Below the pieces are notes generated by a model. That model worked only from the letters and a program-made list of their open reading frames with translations, did no database searches and was not told where the DNA came from. Shown here in pieces: positions 17,366-26,116 of a stretch of 64,000 bases of DNA. The position numbers and the translations under genes were made by a program. The DNA is from Acidobacteriota bacterium. GTDB lineage: Bacteria; Acidobacteriota; Terriglobia; Acidiferrales; UBA7541. Within the stretch, counting starts at the first letter, position 1; the number at the start of each line of letters is the position of its first letter. The stretch is from the NCBI GenBank assembly GCA_013289715.1, contig JABCZJ010000001.1, positions 124,001-188,000 on the forward strand, in the 5' to 3' direction.

Positions 17366-18994
17366 ATGAATATCCCACTCACGCCTCTGCGTTTCCTGCG
17401 TTACGCGGCGCAACAATATCCTGGCCGCACGGGAGTCGTCTGCAATGAGGAAAGGTTTACATACGCGCAAGTGGCCGACCGCGTCAGCCGTCTTGCCGGC
17501 GCTCTGGGTCAGGCGGGCATAGAGCGCGGCGATCGCGTCGCGTTCCTCAGCAGCAATTGCCATCGCTTGCTTGAAGCGTACTATGGAGTGCTCGAAGCCG
17601 GCGCCGTGCTCCTTCCACTGAATATTCGCCTTACGCCCGGCGAACTCGGCTACATCCTGAACGATTCCGGCGCTTCTGCGCTTTTCGTCGAAAAACAATT
17701 CCTCCCGGTAGCCGAAGCCTTTCGCAAAGATATTCCTTCGGTGAGATCAATCTGCCAGCTCGATGGCACGCCGGCCGCGCCCTGGCTCTTGCCCAAGAGT
17801 TACGATCAGCTTCTGGCCACCGCCACCCCGCATTTCGCGGACATCTCCTCCATTGATGAAAATTCCCTCTGCGAACTTTTCTACACCAGCGGCACCAGCG
17901 CCAATCCCAAAGGTGTAATGCTCACGCACCGCAACGTGTACCTGCACGCGCTGCACGTCTGCCTGGGATTGCAGATCGAAAGAGGCGCCATCGAACTGCA
18001 CACCATTCCGCTCTTCCATGCCAATGGCTGGGGCGTCGCGCATTTCCTCACGCTTCTCGGCGGCACTCACGTGATGATCCAGCGATTCGACCCCAAGGAA
18101 ATCTTCCGCCTCATCGAAAAAGAAGGCGTGCACACCTGCAGCCTCGTTCCCATCATGGCCACGGCGCTGGTGAATTGCGCGGAGCGCCTCAATTACAATT
18201 TGCGCACCCTGCGCCGCATCGTCATCGGTGGCGCCGCCTCCTCACCCACGCTCATTCGCGAAGTAGAAGAAAAACTCGGGTGCGAATGTTTTTCCGGCTA
18301 CGGCCTCACGGAAACTTCTCCCACTCTTTCTGTTTCTCCCATGAAATCCGGCATGGATTGGCAGGGTGAACAGCGCTTCAGCGGCCAAGCCATGACAGGC
18401 TACGCAATTCCTGGTGTGGATTTGCGCGTCGTGGATCCGAGCGACAACGACGTGCCGCACGACGGGCAATCCATCGGCGAAATCATCGTGCGCGGTGACG
18501 GCGTCATGGAAGGCTACTGGCGCCAGCCCGAAGCTTCCGCCGAAGCCCTGCGCGGCGGGTGGTTTCATACGGGAGACATGGCCACGCTCAACGAAGACGG
18601 CTACGCGCTCATCGTCGACCGCAAGAAAGACATCATCGTCAGCGGCGGCGAAAACATCTCCTCCCTCGAACTCGAAAAAGCCATTCTCGCGCATCCCGCC
18701 GTTCTGGAAGTCGGCGTTATTCCCGTCCCCGACGCCAAGTGGGGCGAAGTTCCTAAAGCCCTGGTGGTTTTGAAACCGAATGCCGCCGCCACGGAAGCCG
18801 AACTCATCGAATTCTGCCGCTCGCGCCTGGCGCATTACAAATGCCCGCGTTCATTCGAATTCGTCGAGAGCCTGCCCAAGACGGGCACGGGAAAAATTCT
18901 GAAAAAAGACATCCGCAAGAAGTATTGGCAGGGTCAAGACACGCTGCGCCAGGGATTTACGACGCTGCCGTCGAAAGCAAGATCCGGCGACTGA
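17366..18994 (+). CDS. Acyl-CoA synthetase (AMP-forming)
   Basis: The protein has 542 residues. The start MNIPLTPLRF at 17366 is chosen because the in-frame ATG at 17330 lies inside the upstream gene. Adenylation motifs are in order: YTSGTSANPKGVMLTHRN (P-loop), GYGLTETSP, GWFHTGDMA, DRKKDIIVSGGENISSLELE and the catalytic lysine in KTGTGKILKK. It activates a carboxylic acid to its CoA thioester using ATP. The chain-length group cannot be read from sequence alone. Its place supports a role in loading substrate into the downstream beta-oxidation enzymes. Confidence 0.92.
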   Translation: MNIPLTPLRFLRYAAQQYPGRTGVVCNEERFTYAQVADRVSRLAGALGQAGIERGDRVAFLSSNCHRLLEAYYGVLEAGAVLLPLNIRLTPGELGYILNDSGASALFVEKQFLPVAEAFRKDIPSVRSICQLDGTPAAPWLLPKSYDQLLATATPHFADISSIDENSLCELFYTSGTSANPKGVMLTHRNVYLHALHVCLGLQIERGAIELHTIPLFHANGWGVAHFLTLLGGTHVMIQRFDPKEIFRLIEKEGVHTCSLVPIMATALVNCAERLNYNLRTLRRIVIGGAASSPTLIREVEEKLGCECFSGYGLTETSPTLSVSPMKSGMDWQGEQRFSGQAMTGYAIPGVDLRVVDPSDNDVPHDGQSIGEIIVRGDGVMEGYWRQPEASAEALRGGWFHTGDMATLNEDGYALIVDRKKDIIVSGGENISSLELEKAILAHPAVLEVGVIPVPDAKWGEVPKALVVLKPNAAATEAELIEFCRSRLAHYKCPRSFEFVESLPKTGTGKILKKDIRKKYWQGQDTLRQGFTTLPSKARSGD

Positions 18995-19102
18995 GCCAAA
19001 TTAACGCGGATTATCACGGATTGGTTTCGCAGTGGACCAACGAACACGGCGCGCAATTTGCATCGCAATGCTTGCGCCAGCCAACACGAAGGAGTCTGAT
19101 TC

Positions 19103-20290
19103 ATGGATCTAAACCTCACCGCCGACGAATTACAGTTTCGCGACGAACTTCGCTCCTGGCTCGCCTCGAACGTCCCGAAGGACTGGAACGAGTGGCGCGA
19201 AAAACCCATCGAAGAATCGTTCCCCTATCTGCGCGCCTGGCAGCGCAGACTGCAAGAAGGCCGCTGGGCCGCCGTTTCCTGGCCCAAGGAATACGCAGGC
19301 CGCAGCGCAACCCTCATGCAACAAGCGATTTTCTGGGAAGAAATGGCGCGCGTCGAAGCGCCTCCGATGGCCAATTCGCTCGGCCTCGGCCTCATCGGTC
19401 CCACAATTATCGCCTACGGCACCGAAGCGCAAAAACAGCGCTACATCCCGAAAATTCTCAGCGCCGAAGAAATCTGGTGCCAGGGTTTTTCCGAGCCGAA
19501 CGCCGGCTCCGATCTGGCCGGTCTGCAAATGCAGGCAGCCCTGCACGGCGATCACTATGTCGTGAACGGCCAAAAAGTTTGGACGAGCTACGGCTGGGTT
19601 GGCGATTGGTGTGAACTCGTCGTGCGCACCGACGCCACCGCCGCGAAACACAAGGGCCTCACCGTTCTTCTCGTGGATATGAAATCTCCCGGCGTGGAAG
19701 TTCGCCCGCTGCGTCAAATGACTGGCGAATCCGAATTCAATGAGCTTTTCTTCCGCGATGTGCGCGTGCCTGCCGAAAACGTTCTCGGCAAAGTGAACGA
19801 TGGCTGGAACGTCGCCATGAGCACGCTGATGTACGAGCGCGGCTCCTACGGCGCGCGCCTGCATCTGATTTTCAAACGTTACATCACGCGCCTGATTGAA
19901 CTCGCGCGCAACACGCAGCGCAACGGCTGTGCCGCCGCAAAGGATCCGATCATTCGCCAGAAAATCGCGCAGTGCAGCGCCGAAATTGAAATCATGCGCT
20001 TTAATCAGATGCGCGCTTTCAGCCGTGTCACAGCGACCGGCGTGCCCGGCCCCGAGGGCAGCATCCAGAAAATTTTCTGGAGCGAGCTCAATCAGCGCCT
20101 GCAGCAAATCGCGCAGGAAATTCTCGGGCCGTACGGGCAATTGCTGGCCGGCGATCCGCGCGCCATTGACAACGGCATGTGGTCCTACGCCTATCTGCGT
20201 ACGCGTGGAAATACTATCGAGGCCGGCACTTCCGAAGTCCAGCGCAACATCATCGGACATTTTGTTCTCGGCCTTCCCAGAAGTTATTAG
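19103..20290 (+). CDS. Acyl-CoA dehydrogenase, catalytic-type subunit
   Basis: The protein has 395 residues after an AAGGAG site. FAD-binding and substrate motifs are GFSEPNAGSDLAGLQ and VNGQKVWTSYG. The C-terminal block TIEAGTSEVQRNIIGHF retains the glutamate expected of the catalytic base. The next gene encodes a second dehydrogenase-like protein that lacks this block. Pairs of this kind form mixed tetramers in actinobacterial lipid and steroid degradation. It would form the 2,3-double bond of an acyl-CoA and pass electrons to ETF. Confidence 0.9.
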   Translation: MDLNLTADELQFRDELRSWLASNVPKDWNEWREKPIEESFPYLRAWQRRLQEGRWAAVSWPKEYAGRSATLMQQAIFWEEMARVEAPPMANSLGLGLIGPTIIAYGTEAQKQRYIPKILSAEEIWCQGFSEPNAGSDLAGLQMQAALHGDHYVVNGQKVWTSYGWVGDWCELVVRTDATAAKHKGLTVLLVDMKSPGVEVRPLRQMTGESEFNELFFRDVRVPAENVLGKVNDGWNVAMSTLMYERGSYGARLHLIFKRYITRLIELARNTQRNGCAAAKDPIIRQKIAQCSAEIEIMRFNQMRAFSRVTATGVPGPEGSIQKIFWSELNQRLQQIAQEILGPYGQLLAGDPRAIDNGMWSYAYLRTRGNTIEAGTSEVQRNIIGHFVLGLPRSY

Positions 20291-20316
20291 GCCAAAAACC
20301 AAGAAGGGGAACATCC

Positions 20317-21420
20317 ATGCAATTCGGCTTGAGCGAAAGTCAGGAATTCCTGAAAGATAGTGCGCGCAAATTCTTCGCCGGCGAATGTCCCAGCGCGGAA
20401 ATGCGCCGCCTGATGGAAACGGACACCGCCTTCGACGCCGCGCTTTGGTCTAAGCTCACCGACCAGGGCTACACCGGCATCATTTTTCCCGAAGCCTACG
20501 GCGGCGTCGGCCTAGGCAAAGTCGAACTCATGCTCCTGATGGAAGAAGCCGGCCGCGCGCTGCTGCCCGGCCCGTTTTTTTCCACGGTCGTGCTGGCCGG
20601 TTCAGTCATCGACGCCGTCGCCTCGTCCGCACATAAACAAAAATATCTTGCGCCCATCTGCCGCGGAGAAACTCGCTCTACCGTCGCCATCCTCGAAGCG
20701 AATGCCAGCTGGAATCCCCGCGACATCCAGCTCACCGCCAGCAACGGCAAGCTCACCGGCGAAAAATATTTCGTCTCCGACGCCGCCGTCGCCGATTTCA
20801 TCATTGTGGTGGCGCTCAACGGCGTGTTCGCCGTGAACTCCAAAGCCCCCGGCCTGAAAATTTCTCCCATGACCGCGATGGACCTCACGCGCAAGCTCTA
20901 CGTCGTCGAATTCAACAATACGCTGGCCGAAGAAATCGGCGCCACCACCAATCTCGCGCGCGCTTTCGACGTCGCCACCGCCGCCATCGCCGCCGAATTG
21001 GTCGGCGGCATGCAGCGCACCCTCGACATCACCGTCGAATACGCCAAGACGCGCAAACAATTTGGCAAACCCATCGGCATATTCCAGGCCGTGCAACACC
21101 AATGCGCGGACATGTACTTGGAAACCGAGAGCTCACGCTCCGCGGTGTACTATGCCGGATGGGCGCTGGAGGAAAATTCCCCGGACGCGTCAACCGCCGT
21201 TTCCATCGCCAAAATGTACGCAAGCGATGCCGCCCGCACCGTGGGCAATCGCGGCATCCAGATTCACGGTGGCATGGGCTTCACCTGGGAAAACGACGTG
21301 CACCTTTATTACCGCAGAGCCAAAGGCTCGGAAACGGCATTCGGCGACGCCACTTTTCACCGCGAGCGCATTGCCTCCGCCGTCATCGATTCCGGCACCG
21401 TCTCGGCGAAAAGCGCATAA
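20317..21420 (+). CDS. Acyl-CoA dehydrogenase-like partner subunit
   Basis: The protein has 367 residues and starts at 20317 after AAGAAGGGG. The dehydrogenase fold is clear (EAYGGVGLGKVELMLLMEEAGRALLPGPF, KTRKQFGKPIGIFQAVQHQ, QIHGGMGFTWENDVHLYYRRAKG). The usual catalytic-glutamate segment is replaced by SETAFGDATFHRERIA. The fold is intact and the reading frame clean, so it is a functional partner rather than a broken copy. It is 26 bp after the catalytic-type subunit and probably forms a heteromer with it. Confidence 0.87.
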   Translation: MQFGLSESQEFLKDSARKFFAGECPSAEMRRLMETDTAFDAALWSKLTDQGYTGIIFPEAYGGVGLGKVELMLLMEEAGRALLPGPFFSTVVLAGSVIDAVASSAHKQKYLAPICRGETRSTVAILEANASWNPRDIQLTASNGKLTGEKYFVSDAAVADFIIVVALNGVFAVNSKAPGLKISPMTAMDLTRKLYVVEFNNTLAEEIGATTNLARAFDVATAAIAAELVGGMQRTLDITVEYAKTRKQFGKPIGIFQAVQHQCADMYLETESSRSAVYYAGWALEENSPDASTAVSIAKMYASDAARTVGNRGIQIHGGMGFTWENDVHLYYRRAKGSETAFGDATFHRERIASAVIDSGTVSAKSA

Positions 21421-21444
21421 ATCCGCAAACCAAGGATTCTCTCG

Positions 21445-23568
21445 ATGAACGATCTCGTCCAACTCACAAAAGAAAACGGCATCGCCGTCATCACCATAAA
21501 TAATCCCCCGGTCAACGCACTAAGCCCCGGCGTCCCGCAAGGCATTTCCGAAGCGCTCGATCAAATCGCGCAAGACGCGAGCAGCAAAGCCGTCGTCCTG
21601 ATCGGCGGCGGCCGCACCTTCATCGCTGGCGCGGACATTAAAGAATTCGGCAAAATGACTTCCGGCAAACCCCGCGGCGAGGGCCTTCTACCGTTTCTGC
21701 TGAAAATCGAAGACAGCAAAAAGCCCGTAATCGTCGCCATTCATGGCACAGCTTTCGGCGGCGGCCTCGAAGTCGCCATGGCCTGCCACTATCGCGTCGC
21801 CGTTTCCAGCGCGCAAGTAGGACAGCCCGAGGTAAAACTCGGCATCATTCCCGGCGCGGCCGGCACGCAACGCCTTCCCCGCCTAGCAGGGGTCGCGAAA
21901 GCCGTCGAAATGTGCACTACCGGCAATCCCGTAAAGGCCGCGGACGCGCTGCAGTTCGGCATCGTTGACCGCATTATCGAAGGCGATCTTCTTCCCGGCG
22001 CCATCGCGTTTGCCCGCGAAGCCGCCACCAAGCCCGCTCCCAAAACGCGTGAGCGCAACGACAAATTGGGCAATGCCACCGAGAACGCTCCGATTTTTTC
22101 CGCCGCGCGCGAAACGGTCGCAAAAAAACAGCGCGGCCTGCTTGCACCCGTCGCCGCGATCAAAGCCATCGAAGCCGCCACAATATTGCCATTCACGGAA
22201 GGCTGCCAGGTCGAACAAAAACTTTTCACCGAGTGCCTCTTCTCGGACCAATCCAAAGCGCTCATCCACGTTTTCTTCAGCGAGCGCGAAGTCGGCAAAA
22301 TTCCCGACGTTCCCAAAGAAACTCCGCTCCTTCCCGTAAAATCTGCGGCGGTCGTGGGCGCGGGCACCATGGGCGGCGGCATCGCCATGGTTCTCGCCAA
22401 TGCCGGAATTCCTGTGCTGCTAAAAGACGCGGACCAGCTCGCACTCGATCGCGGCCTCGCCACCATCCAATCCAATTACGCCAATTCCGCAAAACGCGGC
22501 CGCTTCACGCCGCAAGAAGCCGAAGAGCGCTTCAAGCGCATCACCCCCACGCTCTCGTATGACGATTTCAGCAAAGCAGACCTGGTAATCGAAGCCGTCT
22601 TCGAAGGCATGGCCCTGAAAAAAGAAGTCTTCAAAGAACTCGACCGCGTCTGCAAACCCGGCTCCATCCTCGCCAGCAACACTTCCACGCTGGATATTGA
22701 CGAAATTGCTTCCGCCACCTCGCGCCCAACTTACATCATCGGCACGCATTTCTTCAGCCCCGCGAACGTGATGCGCCTGCTCGAAATCGTTCGCGGCAAA
22801 GCCACCTCACGCGAAGTGATCGCCACCTGCATGCAACTTTCAAAAACACTCGGCAAAATCGGCGTGCTCGTCGGCAACTGCCGCGGCTTTGTCGGCAATC
22901 GCATGTTCGGCCCGTACCGCCGCGAAGCGCAGTTCCTCGTCGAAGAAGGCGCCTCCGTCGTCGCCATTGACAAGGCTCTCTCCGATTTCGGCATGGCCCT
23001 GGGACCTCTCGCCACCGGAGACCTTGCCGGCCTCGATGTCGGCTGGCGCATTCGCAAGGAATATCGCCACCTCGAAAAGCCCGGCATCCGCCAGCCGTTC
23101 GTCGAAGATAATCTGTGCGAGCTAGGCCGCTTCGGCCAAAAAACTGGCGCCGGCTGGTACCAGTACGATGAACAGCGCCGCGCGATGCCCGATCCCGTTG
23201 TGGACGATTTGATCCGCAAATGGGTAACCGTAGCCGGAATCCCGCAGCGCGAAATTTCCGCCGCCGAAATCGTCGATCGCTGCCTCTACGCTCTCGTCAA
23301 CGAAGGCGCGCGCATCCTCGAAGAAGGCTACGCCCTGCGCGCATCAGACATAGACATCATTTATCTCAACGGCTACGGCTTCCCCGCATATCGCGGCGGC
23401 CCCATGTGGTATGCGGACACGGTCGGCCTAAAACAGGTTTACGCGCGCATCTCTGAATTCCACCGCCAGCACGGCGAGATCTGGCAACCGGCTCCGCTGC
23501 TGGCGCGCCTGGCCGAACAAGGCAAAACCTTCGCGCAACTTGGCAAGGAAGAAGGCGCGGCTGTCTAG
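21445..23568 (+). CDS. FadJ-like enoyl-CoA hydratase/3-hydroxyacyl-CoA dehydrogenase fusion
   Basis: The protein has 707 residues. The N-terminal crotonase domain (1-190) keeps both catalytic glutamates (GGGLEVA, QPEVKLGIIPG). The Rossmann domain (about 295-480) begins AAVVGAGTMGGGIA and carries the catalytic histidine block GTHFFSPANVMRLLEIV. Two C-terminal helical domains follow (GNRMFGPYRREAQFL; LYALVNEGARILEEGYA). It hydrates enoyl-CoA and oxidises the 3-hydroxy product. No separate thiolase gene is seen in the window, so thiolysis must come from elsewhere. Confidence 0.93.
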   Translation: MNDLVQLTKENGIAVITINNPPVNALSPGVPQGISEALDQIAQDASSKAVVLIGGGRTFIAGADIKEFGKMTSGKPRGEGLLPFLLKIEDSKKPVIVAIHGTAFGGGLEVAMACHYRVAVSSAQVGQPEVKLGIIPGAAGTQRLPRLAGVAKAVEMCTTGNPVKAADALQFGIVDRIIEGDLLPGAIAFAREAATKPAPKTRERNDKLGNATENAPIFSAARETVAKKQRGLLAPVAAIKAIEAATILPFTEGCQVEQKLFTECLFSDQSKALIHVFFSEREVGKIPDVPKETPLLPVKSAAVVGAGTMGGGIAMVLANAGIPVLLKDADQLALDRGLATIQSNYANSAKRGRFTPQEAEERFKRITPTLSYDDFSKADLVIEAVFEGMALKKEVFKELDRVCKPGSILASNTSTLDIDEIASATSRPTYIIGTHFFSPANVMRLLEIVRGKATSREVIATCMQLSKTLGKIGVLVGNCRGFVGNRMFGPYRREAQFLVEEGASVVAIDKALSDFGMALGPLATGDLAGLDVGWRIRKEYRHLEKPGIRQPFVEDNLCELGRFGQKTGAGWYQYDEQRRAMPDPVVDDLIRKWVTVAGIPQREISAAEIVDRCLYALVNEGARILEEGYALRASDIDIIYLNGYGFPAYRGGPMWYADTVGLKQVYARISEFHRQHGEIWQPAPLLARLAEQGKTFAQLGKEEGAAV

Positions 23569-23591
23569 TTTGCACCAAAAAATACCTGCGT

Positions 23592-23620
23592 TGTCATCAC
23601 GAGCGGAGCGAAGGATTTGC
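23592..23620 (+). repeat. Dispersed repeat TGTCATC(C/A)CGAGCG type
   Basis: It reads TGTCATCACGAGCGGAGCG then AAGGATTTGC. A close copy lies at 25544-25571. Such elements are common between genes in many soil bacteria; no function is apparent here. Confidence 0.55.
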
Positions 23621-23734
23621 TTTTTCACCCCGTCGCCGCCCAAACCATCGCGTACGACCAGGGCCTGGACCTGCGCAATTTTCGCCGTCACAATATCCCG
23701 GTGACCCAACCTTGAACGGACAACCAACCTGACC

Positions 23735-24454
23735 ATGGGCATCCTCTATCTCGTTCGCCACGCGCAAGCCTCCTTCCTCGAGCCGAACTACGACAAACTA
23801 TCGGCGCTCGGCGAAACGCAATCACGCCTTCTCGGCGAACATTGGGCGCAACGCCAAATCGCATTCGACCGCGTCGGCGTCGGCCCCTGCGCACGACAAA
23901 ACGACACCGTAAAGCTCGTAAGCGCCGCCTGCCGCAAATCGGGCCTGAATTTTCCGGAAATTCAAACGCTCGCGGAATTCGACGAATATCATGCGGAAGA
24001 CGTGCTCCGCAAAGTTCTCCCCGGGTTGCTGGAAAAAGACCAAGAAATCCGCGACCTCCACGCCGCGTTCCAAGCCGCCACCAATAACACCGCGCAACGC
24101 GCAGCCTTTCAAAGATTATTCGAAGCCGTCATCGGCGATTGGGTTCGCGGCGTGACACGTGCAGAAGGCGTCGAGACCTGGCAGGAATTCTGCGCCCGGG
24201 TAAATTCCGGCCTCGTAAAGTTCCTCTCCACCGAAAAACATGGCGAAAAGGTAGCAATTTTCACCTCAGGCGGCCCCATCGCGGTCGCCACTCAGCGCGC
24301 TCTGGTTCTCTCGCCCGAAACCACGCTACAAATGACCTGGATGTCGCGCAACTCATCCTGGAGCGAATTTCTTTACAACGCCGAGCGCCTCACGCTGAGT
24401 AGTTTTAATATTCACGAACACATCGCGGATCCCGCAATGCTCACGTATCGCTAG
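23735..24454 (+). CDS. Histidine phosphatase-family protein
   Basis: The protein has 239 residues. The catalytic motif LVRHAQAS is at residues 6-13, and the second histidine lies in the late block (FTSGGPIAVATQ region, where the family's second catalytic residue sits). The helical cap includes FDEYHAEDVLRKVLPGL. It lies 12 bp before the acyl-CoA kinase-like gene, so the two are probably co-translated. A phosphatase beside a kinase could remove phosphate from a phosphoacyl intermediate or clear misphosphorylated products; this is inference. Confidence 0.85.
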   Translation: MGILYLVRHAQASFLEPNYDKLSALGETQSRLLGEHWAQRQIAFDRVGVGPCARQNDTVKLVSAACRKSGLNFPEIQTLAEFDEYHAEDVLRKVLPGLLEKDQEIRDLHAAFQAATNNTAQRAAFQRLFEAVIGDWVRGVTRAEGVETWQEFCARVNSGLVKFLSTEKHGEKVAIFTSGGPIAVATQRALVLSPETTLQMTWMSRNSSWSEFLYNAERLTLSSFNIHEHIADPAMLTYR

Positions 24455-24466
24455 GGAGTTTTTTCG

Positions 24467-25534
24467 ATGAGCGACTTCCTCGATCAACCGACCACGATCC
24501 GCTCCGGCGAAGAACTCCACGTAGCCACGCTCGAACCCTATCTGCGCAATCACTTTCCCGGTGAAGCAGGCGCCCTTGAAGTTCGCCAATTTCCCGCCGG
24601 CCATTCGAATCTCACGTACTCGCTTCAGTTAGGCGCCAAAGAATTAGTTCTCCGCCGCCCGCCCTTCGGCAGCAAAGTCAAATCCGCCCACGATATGAGC
24701 CGTGAATTCCGCGTGCTCTCGAAACTTCACTCTGTTTACGGCCCGGCTCCCGAAGTGCTTCTCTACTGCGATGACGATTCCATCATCGGCGTACCCTTCT
24801 ACGTGATGCAACCGGTCCACGGCATCATCCTTCGCAGAAAACTCCCGCAGGGACTGGATTTCTCGGCGGAAAAAGCGCGCCGCCTCAGCGAATCCTTCAT
24901 CGATAATCTCGTCCGCCTGCATCGCGTGGATTTTGCCGCCGCGGGCCTCTCCGATCTCGGAAAGCCCGAGGGCTATCTCGAACGTCAAGTCCGCGGCTGG
25001 ACCGAACGCTACTACGGCTCGAAAACGCACGATTATCCTGAAGTGGAGAAGCTTTCCGCGTGGATGCAACAGCACATGCCGGCCACCAGCTCCGTTTCGC
25101 TGATCCACAACGACTACAAATACGACAACGTCGTCCTGGATCCGAGTGATATCACGAGAATCGTCGGCGTGCTCGACTGGGAAATGTGTACCATCGGCGA
25201 CTCGCTCAGCGATCTCGGCACGGCACTGGCGTATTGGGTGGATAAAACCGATCCGCAGGAAATCCATCAAGATCGCTGGGGACCCACTACGGAAGAAGGA
25301 AGTTTCACGCGCGCGGCAATCGTGCACCACTACGCGCAAAAAACCGGTTGCGATGCCTCCCACATCGCCTTCTATCTAACTTTCGCGCGCTTCAAACTGG
25401 CCGTGATCGTGCAACAAATTTATTATCGCTACCACCAGGGCCTCACCAAAGACGCCCGCTTCGCCACGATGCCCACAACAATCCAAATGCTCCTGCGCGC
25501 CTCCCTGCACACAGCCCAATCGGGCCAAATCTAA
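24467..25534 (+). CDS. LvaA/ACAD10-11-like acyl-CoA phosphotransferase (APH fold)
   Basis: The protein has 355 residues after GGGAG. APH-fold kinase motifs: VLRRPPFGSKVKSAHDMSRE (ATP lysine/arginine region, about residues 62-81), VPFYVMQPVHG hinge, the catalytic loop HNDYKYDN (about 206-213) and the metal-binding DWEMCTIGDSLSDLGTALAYW. These match the branch that contains Pseudomonas LvaA and the kinase domain of mammalian ACAD10/11, not antibiotic-modifying enzymes. Characterised members phosphorylate the 4-hydroxy group of 4-hydroxyacyl-CoAs. The ACAD11-type dehydrogenase that would use this product is encoded at 26117-27343. Confidence 0.85.
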   Translation: MSDFLDQPTTIRSGEELHVATLEPYLRNHFPGEAGALEVRQFPAGHSNLTYSLQLGAKELVLRRPPFGSKVKSAHDMSREFRVLSKLHSVYGPAPEVLLYCDDDSIIGVPFYVMQPVHGIILRRKLPQGLDFSAEKARRLSESFIDNLVRLHRVDFAAAGLSDLGKPEGYLERQVRGWTERYYGSKTHDYPEVEKLSAWMQQHMPATSSVSLIHNDYKYDNVVLDPSDITRIVGVLDWEMCTIGDSLSDLGTALAYWVDKTDPQEIHQDRWGPTTEEGSFTRAAIVHHYAQKTGCDASHIAFYLTFARFKLAVIVQQIYYRYHQGLTKDARFATMPTTIQMLLRASLHTAQSGQI

Positions 25535-25543
25535 CGAGCGATC

Positions 25544-25571
25544 TGTCATCCCGAGCGTAGCGAGGGATCTG
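25544..25571 (+). repeat. Dispersed repeat TGTCATCCCGAGCG type
   Basis: It reads TGTCATCCCGAGCGTAGCG then AGGGATCTG. It pairs with the copy at 23592-23620. It sits between the converging gene runs ending at 25534 and 25594. Confidence 0.6.
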
Positions 25572-25593
25572 TTTTTGCGGTCACGCCGCGCAA

Positions 25594-26055
25594 TTACAGG
25601 TAGTACCGAACTATCCACTCCGCCACGCAACCGGGTTTTTCCGTCCCTTCCATCTCCACCGCCACGCTGTAAATCGCTTCCAGTGAATCAGTAGTCTCCT
25701 TGCACGCCAACAATCCCACTCGCGCGCGAATCCTCGACTCCGCCGGCACGGCGGCGGGAAACCGCACGCGATTCAATCCGTAATTCACCGCCAGCCGCAG
25801 TCCGCCCTCAATCCGCATCACCTCATGCACAAAATGCGCGATCAATGAAAGCGTCAAAAATCCGTGAGCGATCGTCCTGCCATAAGGCGATTCCTGGCTC
25901 GCCCGCGCCCGGTCCAGATGAATCCACTGCCGGTCTTCGGTGGCGTGCGCGAATTGTTCGATGCGCTCTTGCGTGAGGCGAAACCAATCCGTCACGCCAA
26001 TATCCCTGCCCACAAATTCTTTCAGCGCTTGCGGATTTTTCAAAAGGAGCGGCAT
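25594..26055 (-). CDS. MaoC-family (R)-hydratase
   Basis: The protein has 153 residues. The hydratase-2 motif is present as ATEDRQWIHLDRARA, with catalytic aspartate and histidine, followed by YGRTIAHGFLTLSLI. It fits single-domain MaoC dehydratases, which hydrate trans-2-enoyl-CoA to the (R)-3-hydroxy form. It is the last gene of a three-gene minus-strand run (hydratase, dehydrogenase, MaoC). A cluster holding both (S)-type (crotonase) and (R)-type hydratases can handle both stereoisomers. Confidence 0.9.
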   Translation of the reverse strand: MPLLLKNPQALKEFVGRDIGVTDWFRLTQERIEQFAHATEDRQWIHLDRARASQESPYGRTIAHGFLTLSLIAHFVHEVMRIEGGLRLAVNYGLNRVRFPAAVPAESRIRARVGLLACKETTDSLEAIYSVAVEMEGTEKPGCVAEWIVRYYL

Positions 26056-26116
26056 CGAAGATTTTCCCGTCCCGCTTTCGCGCCTAAAACGCGCATTCGC
26101 ACGCCTTCACTAAAAT

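Noticed and set aside
19130..20314. 394-residue minus-strand frame
   Set aside because: It is antisense to the acyl-CoA dehydrogenase whose motifs are unambiguous.
24467..25534. Aminoglycoside resistance kinase
   Set aside because: Although the fold is APH-like, LRRPPFG and the HNDYKYDN/DWEMCTIGD pattern place it with acyl-CoA kinases, and the context is acyl-CoA degradation.
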